From the NCBI GenBank assembly GCA_002345965.1, contig DDTF01000018.1:201-64200 (forward strand): 64,000 nt of DNA, read 5' to 3'. The position numbers and the translations under genes were made by a program. This document shows, in pieces, positions 15,855 to 24,912 of the stretch (position 1 is its first letter; every line of letters starts with the position of its first letter). Source of the stretch: Flammeovirgaceae bacterium UBA2371 (GTDB lineage: Bacteria; Bacteroidota; Bacteroidia; Cytophagales; Cyclobacteriaceae). Under the pieces are notes generated by a model. The model had not been told where the DNA came from. It did no database searches and was given only the letters and a program-made list of their open reading frames with translations.

Positions 15855-17330
15855 CTAGTTGCGGCTATAGTTGGGTGCCTCCTGGGTAATAGATACATCG
15901 TGAGGGTGGCTTTCGTTGACCCCTGCTGCAGTGATCTTTACAAACTTGGCGCCTTTCAGTTTCTGCACATTCTTGGCTCCGCAGTATCCCATTCCAGCCC
16001 TCAATCCGCCCACCATCTGATAAAGCACTTCTGACACAAGCCCTTTGTAAGGCACACGCCCCGAAATACCCTCAGGTACAAGTTTCTTTACATCGTCTTC
16101 GACATCCTGGAAATAACGGTCTTTCGATCCCTTGCCCATGGCCTCTACAGACCCCATACCCCGGTAAGATTTAAACTTCCTTCCTTCATAGAGTATCATC
16201 TCGCCTGGTGCCTCTACGGTACCGGCCAGCAAAGACCCGATCATTACACTGTCAGCACCAGCTGCTATGGCCTTTACAATGTCTCCAGAGAAACGTATGC
16301 CACCATCTGCTATCACTTTTACACCTGATCCCTTCAAAGCCTTAGAAGCCTCGTAAACAGCCGATAGCTGAGGAAGTCCTACTCCTGCCACAATTCTGGT
16401 GGTGCAAATACTGCCTGGACCAACGCCCACCTTTACCGTGTCAGCGCCTACCTGTGCCAGCATCTTGGCGCCTTCTCCCGTTGCTACGTTACCCACTACA
16501 AGTTCTACCTCCGGGAATTTCTTTTTTACTTTTTTGGCACTATCTATCACAAATTTGTGATGTCCATGCGCAGTATCAATGCTGATAACATCCACACCAG
16601 ATGTTTTCAGTGCTGTAATGCGATCAATGATGTCCGGAGTAACGCCTACTGCAGCACCCACCCTTAGCCTTCCGTAACTATCCTGGCAGGCATTGGGTTT
16701 ATTCTTCTTCTTTTGAATGTCTTTAAAAGTAATCAGACCGGTGAGTTTACCCTTCTTATTGACGATGGGTAGTTTTTCGATCTTGTATTTCTGAAGTATT
16801 ACCTCTGCCTTTTCAAGTGTAATCCCGTCCTGGGCGGTAATTAAATTCTCTTTGGTCATGAGCTGTTCTACAGGCTTAGACATGTCTTTTTGAAATCTAA
16901 GATCACGATTTGTGATAATGCCCAATAGTTTGCCATTTCCGTCTACTACTGGAATACCCCCGATCTTGTTTTCGCGCATGATACTCTCAGCGTCACGCAA
17001 GGTAGAATTTACCATAAGGGTGATCGGATCAAGGATCATCCCGCTTTGAGATCGTTTAACCTTCCGGACCTGCTCGGCTTGCGCCTCAATGGTCATATTT
17101 TTGTGAATAAACCCGAGACCACCCTCCAGAGCCATAGCAATGGCAAGGTCTACTTCAGTTACCGTATCCATTGCAGCGGATATGATCGGAATATTGAGTT
17201 TTATTTTGGGGGTGAGGTGAGTACTGATATCTGTTTCTCTGGGAAGCACCTCAGAATACGCAGGAACCAACAGCACATCATCATAAGTGAGTGCCTCAAA
17301 AAGGAATTTAGAAGAATTTAGGGGAGTCAT
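15855..17330 (-). CDS. guaB: Inosine-5'-monophosphate dehydrogenase
   Basis: A 491-aa IMP dehydrogenase, converting IMP to XMP with NAD in GTP synthesis. The N-terminus has ALTYDDVLLVPAYSEVLP. A CBS pair follows at about residues 90-210. The catalytic cysteine loop is GPGSICTTRIVAG, then the ADGGIRFSGD phosphate site and the flap RYFQDVEDD. The frame could also start at 17351. I prefer the ATG at 17330, because the promoter at 17363-17392 would leave a leader of only about 6 bases for the upstream ATG, and 491 aa is the normal length. It is followed by a structured 3' region and a terminator, so it is probably monocistronic. Confidence 0.95.
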   Translation of the reverse strand: MTPLNSSKFLFEALTYDDVLLVPAYSEVLPRETDISTHLTPKIKLNIPIISAAMDTVTEVDLAIAMALEGGLGFIHKNMTIEAQAEQVRKVKRSQSGMILDPITLMVNSTLRDAESIMRENKIGGIPVVDGNGKLLGIITNRDLRFQKDMSKPVEQLMTKENLITAQDGITLEKAEVILQKYKIEKLPIVNKKGKLTGLITFKDIQKKKNKPNACQDSYGRLRVGAAVGVTPDIIDRITALKTSGVDVISIDTAHGHHKFVIDSAKKVKKKFPEVELVVGNVATGEGAKMLAQVGADTVKVGVGPGSICTTRIVAGVGLPQLSAVYEASKALKGSGVKVIADGGIRFSGDIVKAIAAGADSVMIGSLLAGTVEAPGEMILYEGRKFKSYRGMGSVEAMGKGSKDRYFQDVEDDVKKLVPEGISGRVPYKGLVSEVLYQMVGGLRAGMGYCGAKNVQKLKGAKFVKITAAGVNESHPHDVSITQEAPNYSRN

Positions 17331-17362
17331 AGCAAATAATTTACGATCCATTATTTGCCGTG

Positions 17363-17392
17363 CAAAGCTAGCCTAATTTGGTGAGACTGCAA
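17363..17392 (-). promoter_or_regulatory. guaB promoter, TTG-N19-TAGCTTTG
   Basis: On the minus strand, TTG (17390-17392), a 19-base spacer and TAGCTTTG (17363-17370) match the Bacteroidota promoter consensus (-33 TTTG, -7 TAnnTTTG) except for the first T of the -33 box. Transcription would begin near 17357. The tRNA-Gly promoter in this window has the same spacing. Confidence 0.7.
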
Positions 17393-17479
17393 TTAGCCCT
17401 CTCTGATTTATCTAATTAACTTTACGAATTATAATAACTAAGAGTAAAAGAAGATTATGACTTCTCAAATCCATTTACA

Positions 17480-18166
17480 ATGAACAAGTCCATTTTTACC
17501 CCATTTTTGATTTTGCTCCTTTCGGTGGGTGTTTATGCGCAGTCACAAACAGGCAAGGCTTCCTTTTATGCCGATAAATTTGAAGGCAGAACGACCGCCA
17601 GCGGTGAAAAATACAAACACAGCAAGCTAACAGCAGCTCATAAAACGCTTCCTTTTGGTACCAAAGTGAAGGTGACCAATCTGGCCAACAACCAAGAAGT
17701 GGAGGTGGTCATTAACGACCGAGGGCCCTATGTAGATGGCCGTATCATTGACTTGTCAAAATCGGCAGCCGAAAAGCTAGGGTTCATAAACCTGGGACTG
17801 GCAGATGTGAAAATGGAGGTAATTGATGCCGGTGATGGCAAAGGAAAGACTCAGCCGGTTTCCATTGAAAAGGTCTCCGTTGATGAAAAAGAATTCTATG
17901 AGCTTTCAATTTCCAGGTTGAAGCCAGCAGGTTTTGGCGTGCAAATAGGCACCTATCAGGAGCTGGTTAACCTGATGCGACTTTCAGAAAACCTCAAGAA
18001 TTCCTACAAAAGAGATGTCACCATTCAGGTGAAGGTTATTAATGGCGTGAAATACTATAGCATTATACTAGGACAATTTTCCAAGCGATCAAAAGCAGGT
18101 GGTTTCTTGGCCGACATTAAGAAAAAATTTCCAGATGCCTTTATTGTAGAATTTGACCGTCTCTAG
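17480..18166 (+). CDS. RlpA-like septal ring lytic transglycosylase with SPOR domain
   Basis: A 228-aa exported protein. A signal peptide (FLILLLSVGVYAQ) is followed by a double-psi beta-barrel RlpA domain at about residues 22-115 (GKASFYADKFEGRTTASGE, TLPFGTKVKVTNL, VVINDRGPYVDGRIIDLS). The catalytic aspartate is expected in NDRGP. A SPOR domain follows at about 145-225 (GFGVQIGTYQE, VKYYSIILGQFSKRSKA). RlpA cleaves denuded glycan strands at the septum, and SPOR domains bind such strands (family knowledge). A lipobox is absent, so this one is probably soluble in the periplasm. Confidence 0.88.
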   Translation: MNKSIFTPFLILLLSVGVYAQSQTGKASFYADKFEGRTTASGEKYKHSKLTAAHKTLPFGTKVKVTNLANNQEVEVVINDRGPYVDGRIIDLSKSAAEKLGFINLGLADVKMEVIDAGDGKGKTQPVSIEKVSVDEKEFYELSISRLKPAGFGVQIGTYQELVNLMRLSENLKNSYKRDVTIQVKVINGVKYYSIILGQFSKRSKAGGFLADIKKKFPDAFIVEFDRL

Positions 18167-18180
18167 TAGTCCTGAATTTT

Positions 18181-18217
18181 TCACTCTTCTTCTGAGTGAC
18201 TTCTGTCACTGTTTTTT
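18181..18217 (+). terminator. Terminator after the rlpA-like gene, with an overlapping alternative hairpin
   Basis: The arm AGTGA (18195-18199) pairs with TCACT (18206-18210) and is followed by G and six T (18212-18217), a short intrinsic terminator. The same arm can instead pair with TCACTC at 18181-18186, via GAGTGA 18194-18199. The two hairpins exclude each other. Confidence 0.6.
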
Positions 18218-18251
18218 AGTATTTGAATCACGACCTTTGCCTTTCATTTAA

Positions 18252-18569
18252 ATGGTTATGGCAGCTAAGAAATCTTTCAACGAATTAATACAGGACGAAA
18301 AACCAGTTTTAGTTGATTTTTTTGCCGAATGGTGTGGGCCTTGCAAGATGATGGCTCCTGTTCTGCAGGAGTTTTCGAAAGAAATGGGCGACAAAGTAAA
18401 AGTGATAAAGGTAGACGTAGACAAAAACCAAAATGCAGCCATGGCCTACCAGATTCAAGGCGTACCCACTCTTATACTTTTTCAAAAAGGTAAAGTCATT
18501 TGGAGACAATCTGGAGCAGTTCCTGGCCACCAATTAAGATCTGTTGTGGCTCAATATTTACCCAAGTAA
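18252..18569 (+). CDS. trxA: Thioredoxin
   Basis: A 105-aa thioredoxin with no signal peptide, hence cytoplasmic. The active site is WCGPC at Cys28/Cys31, preceded by PVLVDFFAE. The buried aspartate region (KVIKVDVDKNQNAAMAYQI), the cis-proline GVPTLILFQKGK and the C-terminal glycine strand are all present. It reduces protein disulfides using thioredoxin reductase. Two in-frame ATGs (18252 and 18258) are possible. The upstream region contains a terminator with competing hairpins. Confidence 0.93.
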   Translation: MVMAAKKSFNELIQDEKPVLVDFFAEWCGPCKMMAPVLQEFSKEMGDKVKVIKVDVDKNQNAAMAYQIQGVPTLILFQKGKVIWRQSGAVPGHQLRSVVAQYLPK

Positions 18570-18577
18570 ATATTACT

Positions 18578-20002
18578 TCAGCCAGTAATAGTTTTAATCA
18601 GTTGTTCAGCTACTCTTTCACCTGATGCCAGTGCACCATTCAATGTGCCTGCACTGCCTGAAATATCTGTGGCCTCACCTGCAAAGAAAATCTTTTCACC
18701 AATGGGCAAACCCAGGTTTTCGCGATCTGCCAGAGTAGCTGTTGCCATGGGATAAGAATAACCGCCCTGAATAAATTCTTCCTTACCCCAATCTTGAATG
18801 ATAAATAGCACGTTGCCCGTATCCAGATCTCTGCGTACAAACTGAGTAGCTTGCCCTCCATAAATTGAATCCAACTCTGCTAAAATTACGTTGATCATAT
18901 CCGCACCTAGAGCCGATAGCTCAACTGCCTTGGGTCCATTGATCGTAATTGACAAAGTCTGGTTAAATTCTCCTCTACCCACACCTGCACTATAGCAATT
19001 GGGAAATGAAGTGCCTCCCCAAAGAAATCCGGTTGATGCACCCCAGAAATTTTTCTTAAAATCCATAACCACGCGAATGGAATGATCCATTCCTATTCGG
19101 CTCATCGAGGAAGTCATCGCACTCGGCAACCCTGGGTTAAACGATATCACGTTTTTTTTCAAAATGGAAAGCGGCACGGTTACAATTACCTTAGTCGCCT
19201 CAATCTGACCACCATTCGCATCAGTAATTATTATCTTTTCTCCTGTAGCATCTATAGCCGTTACCTGCGTGTTGAGCTGAACCAATTCCCTTACCTGATC
19301 AAATCTGAAAATAAGGAAATCCTGCATAGGGTTGGTCTTTAGAACCAATTTCTGATTATCATAGATTCGTGCTTTGAGTGCTTCAGCAACTCCTGCTATC
19401 CCCAGTTTTTCATTAGAAGTACCATACAGGTTCCCAATTTGCGAGTTGACCAATGCCTTCACCCGATTGGAAAGTCCTGCGCTGGCCTGAGCTACTGTTC
19501 CTGATCCGGAAAAATCAGGTAATCCATCCACAAAACTTTGTGCATTGGCAAAGTCTCCATCAATCTGCCAGTCATCCCTGGTTTTGGAGACACTATCCAT
19601 AATATACCGATCAGTTGAAATTGATCCTATGTCAAGCGTATTTACCTTAAAATTCTTCAGGTTAGTTCCCCAGATTGAATCGGAACCATAAACTACCTCT
19701 GCCCCTAACTCCACAGGAAAATCCGCAGCTGAAATATTTACCAAGTCCTTTTGGTTTCTAAGTGATTTAACACGACCACCAATTTGATTGCCAGCTTCAA
19801 GGATGGATACCTGTATTCCTTTTGCTTTAAGTATGTCAGCAGCATAAAGTCCGGATGCGCCAGCTCCAATAACAACCACGTTGCCATCGTACGGCACTTC
19901 GGGCCCCGGATCATCTTTACCACAGGATGACAGAAGATGTGGCATTAATAATCCGCCAGACAGGCCAAAACCTAATTGCTTTAGTAATTTTCTACGATTC
20001 AC
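18578..20002 (-). CDS. FAD-dependent amine oxidase family protein, Tat-type lipoprotein signal
   Basis: A 474-aa flavoprotein of the monoamine-oxidase superfamily. The N-terminus has a twin-arginine motif (NRRKLLKQLG), a hydrophobic stretch and a lipobox-like SSC, suggesting Tat export of a folded flavoprotein with a lipid anchor. The FAD dinucleotide fold is VVVIGAGASGLYAADIL with the GG doublet motif IGGRVKS. The C-terminal FAD motif is FFAGEATDISGSAGTLNGA. The start is GTG at 20002, which places the RR motif at residues 3-4. The substrate cannot be told from sequence. It is convergent with trxA with 8 bases between stops. Confidence 0.83.
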   Translation of the reverse strand: MNRRKLLKQLGFGLSGGLLMPHLLSSCGKDDPGPEVPYDGNVVVIGAGASGLYAADILKAKGIQVSILEAGNQIGGRVKSLRNQKDLVNISAADFPVELGAEVVYGSDSIWGTNLKNFKVNTLDIGSISTDRYIMDSVSKTRDDWQIDGDFANAQSFVDGLPDFSGSGTVAQASAGLSNRVKALVNSQIGNLYGTSNEKLGIAGVAEALKARIYDNQKLVLKTNPMQDFLIFRFDQVRELVQLNTQVTAIDATGEKIIITDANGGQIEATKVIVTVPLSILKKNVISFNPGLPSAMTSSMSRIGMDHSIRVVMDFKKNFWGASTGFLWGGTSFPNCYSAGVGRGEFNQTLSITINGPKAVELSALGADMINVILAELDSIYGGQATQFVRRDLDTGNVLFIIQDWGKEEFIQGGYSYPMATATLADRENLGLPIGEKIFFAGEATDISGSAGTLNGALASGERVAEQLIKTITG

Positions 20003-20161
20003 CTTTGTCTACTTTGTCAGAAAGGTAAATATATGAAGGGATTTATTGAAAATTCTGGTTCTAATGGCCTAATTAAAGCAAATTCGAGGTTTGGTTGCGT
20101 AGGACAGATGACTATCTCTAATGGAAGTTAAAACATCTGATCCCAAGCCCGTACTCGTTAG

Positions 20162-20704
20162 ATGCATCATACTTTCAATACCATAAAAAAGATAGCCATC
20201 ATCGGACCTGAATGTACAGGCAAATCTGAATTGTCTGAATACCTGGCAAAACATTACGATACTTGTTGGGTAAAAGAATATGCAAGGGCGTATTTGGATA
20301 ACCTGAATCAACCCTATCAGGAAAGTGATCTTGAAAAAATAGCTCATGGTCAGGTAAGGATGGAAGAAGAGTGGATGCCTGAAGCCAACAAAGTATTAAT
20401 ATGCGATACCAATTTGTTGGTAATAAAAATATGGAGCGAAATTAAATATGGCCATTGCAGTCAGGAAATATTAAAGTTGATTGCCTCCCGAACTTACGAT
20501 CTGTATTTGCTTACCTACATTGACATTCCATGGGAAGAAGACCCTCAACGAGAGCATCCCGATAAAAGAGAAATGCTTTGGAATATTTATAAAGATGAAT
20601 TGGAGTTACAAAATATACCCTACATCGAGATTAAAGGTGATCGTACACAAAGGAGAAATACTGCAATTGAGGCTATCAATTATTTACTTAGCAATAAAGC
20701 ATGA
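20162..20704 (+). CDS. NadR-like P-loop kinase (ribosylnicotinamide kinase-type ATPase)
   Basis: A 180-aa cytoplasmic P-loop protein. Walker A is GPECTGKS (residues 15-22), followed by ELSEYLAKHYDTCWVKEYAR and a Walker B-like VLICDTN. This matches the C-terminal nucleoside-kinase domain of NadR-type proteins, which phosphorylate nicotinamide riboside (family knowledge). The nicotinamide mononucleotide adenylyltransferase domain is absent, so this is a stand-alone kinase. Its stop overlaps the MFS gene start (ATGA), so the two are translationally coupled. The transporter does not look like PnuC, so coupling to nicotinamide riboside uptake is not shown. Confidence 0.75.
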   Translation: MHHTFNTIKKIAIIGPECTGKSELSEYLAKHYDTCWVKEYARAYLDNLNQPYQESDLEKIAHGQVRMEEEWMPEANKVLICDTNLLVIKIWSEIKYGHCSQEILKLIASRTYDLYLLTYIDIPWEEDPQREHPDKREMLWNIYKDELELQNIPYIEIKGDRTQRRNTAIEAINYLLSNKA

Positions 20705-21957
20705 TGGAAAAACCAGGCCCTTATGCGGCTTTGCAAATTAGGGATTTTCGTCTTTTTATATTGGCGCGACAATGTGCCACACTGGCCATACAAATTCAGG
20801 CTACCATTGTAGGATGGCAATTGTATGAAATCACTCACGATCCTCTAGCCCTTGGTCTCATTGGATTAGCCGAAGCTTTACCTGCAATAACTGTTTCTTT
20901 GTATGCGGGTCATATTGCTGATGTAGTGGCAAGAAAAAAAATAATACTTACAACTGTATCTCTCTTACTCTTAAGTGCTTTGGCATTGCTCTTCTTTACC
21001 TTGGAACCAGGTGCCTTTATACTGGAGTACGGCTCTTTTCCTATTTACCTTGTTATTTTTCTAAGTGGCATCGCTCGTGGATTTTTATCACCCGCCAATT
21101 TCTCTTTCATGCCACAGCTTATCCCCAGGCATTTATATGGCAATGCGATTTCTCTCAACACCACTTTCTGGCTCATCGCTTCCATTATGGGGCCTATGAT
21201 CGCAGGCTTTGCCTATGCCCTCATTGGTATAAGCGCAGCTTATTTATTAGATGTTTTGCTCGTGATCGCAGCGATTGGTTTTTATTTATCCATACCATCC
21301 AGACCAGTGCCTCCTGTAACTGACGAACAAGGTGTGAGGGAAAAAATTAAATCGGGATTAAAGTTTGTACTCAAGACGGAAATCATTTTAGGTGCCATTA
21401 GCCTGGATATGTTCGCTGTACTCTTTGGAGGTGCCGTTGCCCTTCTTCCAATTTTTGCGTCCGAAATATTGAAGGTAGGCCCTCAAGGTTTGGGTATGTT
21501 ACGCGCAGCCCCGGCTCTTGGCGCTGTACTCATGGCCATGTACATCACCCACAACCCTATTCAAAGACAAGCCGGAAAGGTGATGTTGCTTTCTGTGGCT
21601 GGATTTGGCGCTAGCATGATTGGCTTTGGATTGTCTACTAGCTTTGTCTTCTCCTTGATACTGCTTATGCTCAGCGGCATGTTTGATAGCGTAAGCATGA
21701 TCGTCAGAAGCACCTTAATTCATACCCGCACTCCTGAAAACATGAAAGGCCGGGTGTCAGCGGTAAATAGCATCTTTATAGGCTCATCTAATGAAATTGG
21801 AGCGTTTGAATCAGGGGTTACCGCCAAATTAATGGGTGCTGTTGCCTCTGTTGTATTTGGAGGCACTATGACATTGCTCACGGTGGGCATTACTGCCTGG
21901 AAGGCAAAAAAACTCACTCATTTGGATCAATTGGATGATCATCAAAATGATCAATAG
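20701..21957 (+). CDS. MFS transporter, EntS-like
   Basis: A 418-aa major facilitator with about 12 helices. The first loop motif is DVVARKKIILTTVS, a GxxxDxxGRK-like signature between helices 2 and 3. A related segment in the second half is HTRTPENMKGRVSAVNSI. The pattern resembles EntS-type exporters of siderophores or drugs (family knowledge). The start is ATG at 20701, overlapping the previous stop by 4 bases. Another ATG is at 20704. The substrate is unknown. Confidence 0.85.
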   Translation: MMEKPGPYAALQIRDFRLFILARQCATLAIQIQATIVGWQLYEITHDPLALGLIGLAEALPAITVSLYAGHIADVVARKKIILTTVSLLLLSALALLFFTLEPGAFILEYGSFPIYLVIFLSGIARGFLSPANFSFMPQLIPRHLYGNAISLNTTFWLIASIMGPMIAGFAYALIGISAAYLLDVLLVIAAIGFYLSIPSRPVPPVTDEQGVREKIKSGLKFVLKTEIILGAISLDMFAVLFGGAVALLPIFASEILKVGPQGLGMLRAAPALGAVLMAMYITHNPIQRQAGKVMLLSVAGFGASMIGFGLSTSFVFSLILLMLSGMFDSVSMIVRSTLIHTRTPENMKGRVSAVNSIFIGSSNEIGAFESGVTAKLMGAVASVVFGGTMTLLTVGITAWKAKKLTHLDQLDDHQNDQ

Positions 21958-22046
21958 AACATCCTGTTCAATGGCCTAGCCAGTCGTCACTTTTCATTTT
22001 TATTTTCCTGTTCTTAATGTTAGTTTTTGTTTTAAATCCAAATCCG

Positions 22047-24446
22047 ATGAAGAAAGTCATTATTGCATTATTCCTTTTTAGCCCGCTACTCCATTTCGGT
22101 CAAACCTCGCTTAGTGTTCCTGGTTTGCAAGAGCCCGTAGAGGTGATCCGTGACAACTATGGTGTTAATCACATCTACGCCAAAAACGAACATGATCTTT
22201 TTTTTGCACAAGGATATTGTGCAGCAAAAGATCGCTTATTCCAATTTGAAGTTTGGCGAAGACAGGCAACAGGCACTGTAGCGGAGCTGCTAGGGCCCAG
22301 GGAAATAAATCGGGACATCGGAGCACGATTATTTCGTTTCAGGGGGAATCTAAAACAAGAACTTAACCATTATCACGAACGTGGTGAAGCAATCATTACC
22401 GCCTATACCGAAGGTGTAAATGCGTATATCGAAGAGACAGAAAAAAATCCCAAACTACTTTCTCTTGAATTTGAGTTGTTGGGTACCAAGCCACAAAAAT
22501 GGACGCCTGATGTGGTTATCTCAAGACATCAGGGACTGGTCATGAACCTTACTGAAGAAGTGAGCGTAGGCAGAATGGTAGCTGCACTTGGCGCTGCCAA
22601 AGTGAAGGAAATTCAGAATTATGGTCCCGGTGATCCATTGCTGGACCTTGACCCAGCTATTGATGCGAAAAGACTCTCCGATGATGTTATTGGACTTTAC
22701 AATGCCTTTAGAAGACCAGTGGCTTTTGCTCCCGAGGATTTAATGGCTTCTTCCAATTCAAATATGGACGAATATCGGAATTTGGTAAAACTGGATGAAG
22801 AAGCCAGACAAAGTGTTTTGGATCAGGAAAAACAAATTATAGGAAGTAACAACTGGATTGTGAGCGGCCGCTATTCACAAAGTGGGTATCCTCTCCTTGC
22901 CAATGATCCACATCGTGCCATCTCTGCACCCTCTTTACGCTACATGGTGCACCTCAATGCACCCGGATGGAATGTGGTTGGAGGTGGCGAACCAACCATT
23001 CCGGGAATTTCAATTGGTCACAATGAACACGGAGCATGGGGACTTACTGTTTTTGAAATAGACAGCGAAGACTTGTATGTGTATGAACTCAATCCTGCCA
23101 ACAAGAATCAATACAAATACAAAGGAGGCTGGGAAGACATGCGTATTGAAAAGGACGTGATCAAAGTTAAAGGAGCACCGGATGTTCAGGTTGAACATCG
23201 CTACACAAGACATGGTCCGGTTACTTTACTAGACGAAAAAAACAATATTGCCTATGCAGTCCGTGCTGCCTGGATGGAAATTGGAGGCTCCCCCTATCTG
23301 GCAAGCCTTAGAATGGATCAGGCTACAACATGGGAAGAATTTAGAGAAGCTTGCTCTTATAGCCACTTGCCAGGCGAAAACATGATATGGGCAGACAAGA
23401 AAGGAAACATTGGGTGGCAGGTAGTTGGTGTTGCCCCTATGAGAAAAAACTGGAGTGGCATGGTACCGGTACCCGGAGATGGACGATACGAGTGGGCCGG
23501 CTTCTTACCTATTAAATCATTGCCAAATGCATTTAATCCTGAAAAAGGATTTTTAGCAACTGCAAACGAAAATCTGGTCCCGGACAATTATGAACATCGC
23601 AATGCTGTTGGCTGGAGCTGGGCAGAAAGTTATCGAGCCGATCGCATCAACGAAGTGCTGGCCATGAACAGGAAGTTTTCTATTGCAGACATGATGCGCC
23701 TGCAAACCGATTACCTATCAATACCAGCGCGCACATTAGTGCCACTTTTGAGTGAGTTAAAATCTGGCGATAAGACTACAGAGTCCGCTAGAAATATGCT
23801 GATAAAGTGGGATTTTGTAATGGATAAAAATTCAGTTGAAGCATCCATCTACAAAGCATGGGAAGACCGACTTCAACAAAACATCAAACCCCTGTTTGTG
23901 CCCGCGGCAGGAATGAATCTTGTGAGATCATTACCGCTGAGCAATGTGATCGATTGGATCTTAACTGCCCGACCTGAGTTTGGAACTAATTCGGTAACTG
24001 CGCGAGATGAGTTTTTGCTAACCGCCTTAAAAGATGCCACTGCAGATCTATCTAAAAAGCTAGGATCGGATATGCGCAAATGGCAATATGGACAAGCCAG
24101 TAATCATCACGTTCATATTAAACATCCACTAAGCAATGCAGCAGATGCAGCCACCAGGAAGAAAATTGAAGTAGGGCCTTACCCACGCGGTGGCTATGGC
24201 TCTACACCAGGAATGACTGGTAATGGTGATAACCAAACACATGGCGCCACGTTTAGAATCGTAGTAGACACTGAAGATTGGGACAAGTCAATGTTTACCA
24301 ATGCTCCAGGGCAAAGTGGAGTTCCAGGCAACCAATTTTATAATAACCTATTCCCACTTTGGGCCAACGACAAACATTTTCCAGTATATTTCAGCAGATC
24401 TTTGATTGAAAAATCAGCCTTTGAAAAGGTAATTTTAAAACCCTAA
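22047..24446 (+). CDS. Penicillin acylase family Ntn-hydrolase
   Basis: A 799-aa periplasmic precursor. Signal peptide MKKVIIALFLFSPLLHFGQ. The alpha region contains NHIYAKNEHDLFFAQGYCAA and RLFQFEVWRRQATG. The autocatalytic cleavage and nucleophile site is IIGSNNWIVSG, with Ser267 becoming the N-terminal nucleophile of the beta chain. The family hydrolyses amide bonds of penicillins, acyl-homoserine lactones or related acyl amides. Which of these applies is not evident. I used the ATG at 22047, which gives a clean signal peptide, rather than the ATG at 22017. It stands alone between the MFS gene and the DUF2892 gene. Confidence 0.9.
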   Translation: MKKVIIALFLFSPLLHFGQTSLSVPGLQEPVEVIRDNYGVNHIYAKNEHDLFFAQGYCAAKDRLFQFEVWRRQATGTVAELLGPREINRDIGARLFRFRGNLKQELNHYHERGEAIITAYTEGVNAYIEETEKNPKLLSLEFELLGTKPQKWTPDVVISRHQGLVMNLTEEVSVGRMVAALGAAKVKEIQNYGPGDPLLDLDPAIDAKRLSDDVIGLYNAFRRPVAFAPEDLMASSNSNMDEYRNLVKLDEEARQSVLDQEKQIIGSNNWIVSGRYSQSGYPLLANDPHRAISAPSLRYMVHLNAPGWNVVGGGEPTIPGISIGHNEHGAWGLTVFEIDSEDLYVYELNPANKNQYKYKGGWEDMRIEKDVIKVKGAPDVQVEHRYTRHGPVTLLDEKNNIAYAVRAAWMEIGGSPYLASLRMDQATTWEEFREACSYSHLPGENMIWADKKGNIGWQVVGVAPMRKNWSGMVPVPGDGRYEWAGFLPIKSLPNAFNPEKGFLATANENLVPDNYEHRNAVGWSWAESYRADRINEVLAMNRKFSIADMMRLQTDYLSIPARTLVPLLSELKSGDKTTESARNMLIKWDFVMDKNSVEASIYKAWEDRLQQNIKPLFVPAAGMNLVRSLPLSNVIDWILTARPEFGTNSVTARDEFLLTALKDATADLSKKLGSDMRKWQYGQASNHHVHIKHPLSNAADAATRKKIEVGPYPRGGYGSTPGMTGNGDNQTHGATFRIVVDTEDWDKSMFTNAPGQSGVPGNQFYNNLFPLWANDKHFPVYFSRSLIEKSAFEKVILKP

Positions 24447-24538
24447 CAAAAATCATGTTTTCAATTTTGGAGAATTGATCAATCTCACTGTTTTGCAACA
24501 ATTGAACATTTACATTGTTGAATCATTAAAACTATTTA

Positions 24539-24634
24539 ATGAGCACTAAGCTTGTTAGGCTTCTTATCATTTGTACTTTGTGCCTAGGAGTTGCTCTAGC
24601 CTTAGCCGTAGTGATTGATAAACTATTCAAATAA
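24539..24634 (+). CDS. Possible 31-aa single-helix membrane peptide
   Basis: A short open frame starting with ATG at 24539 that encodes 31 residues: MSTKLVR, a hydrophobic helix (LLIICTLCLGVALALAVVI) and the tail DKLFK. It has a basic N-terminus, one likely transmembrane helix and a stop 12 bases before the DUF2892 gene, on the same strand. I recognise no family. The alternative is chance: short hydrophobic frames occur in AT-rich leaders. Confidence 0.35.
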   Translation: MSTKLVRLLIICTLCLGVALALAVVIDKLFK

Positions 24635-24646
24635 AAATAAATTTTT

Positions 24647-24862
24647 ATGAAAAAAAACATGGGTAACGTAGATCGAGTAATTAGAATTTTGTTAGCAATT
24701 GCATTTATTGCTTTGTATTACACTGGTACAATTACCGGATTAATTGGAATAGCGCTGATTATACTTTCTGTTGTGTTTGTAGCCACAAGCTTTTTGAGCT
24801 TTTGTCCACTCTATGCCGCATTTGGCATGAATACTTGCCCAGCAAAGGAAAACTCTAAGTAA
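24647..24862 (+). CDS. DUF2892 inner-membrane protein
   Basis: A 71-aa protein matching the DUF2892 pattern: KNMGNVDRVIRILLA, two closely spaced helices (AIAFIALYYTGTITGLIG and IALIILSVVFVATSFLSF), then a conserved SFCPLYAAFGMNTC with two cysteines. DUF2892 units occur alone or fused to rhodanese domains (as in YgaP), hinting at sulfur or redox chemistry (family knowledge). No function can be assigned here. It ends just before a strong terminator. Confidence 0.85.
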   Translation: MKKNMGNVDRVIRILLAIAFIALYYTGTITGLIGIALIILSVVFVATSFLSFCPLYAAFGMNTCPAKENSK

Positions 24863-24882
24863 TTTTTCAAATTGCTTCTATT

Positions 24883-24912
24883 GCCACTGCCTGCAATGGC
24901 AGTGGTTTTTTT
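24883..24912 (+). terminator. Rho-independent terminator after the DUF2892 gene
   Basis: An 8-bp perfect stem CCACTGCC/GGCAGTGG (24884-24891 and 24898-24905) with a 6-base loop and seven T (24906-24912). The T tract runs into the stop codon of the convergent VTT gene. Confidence 0.92.
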
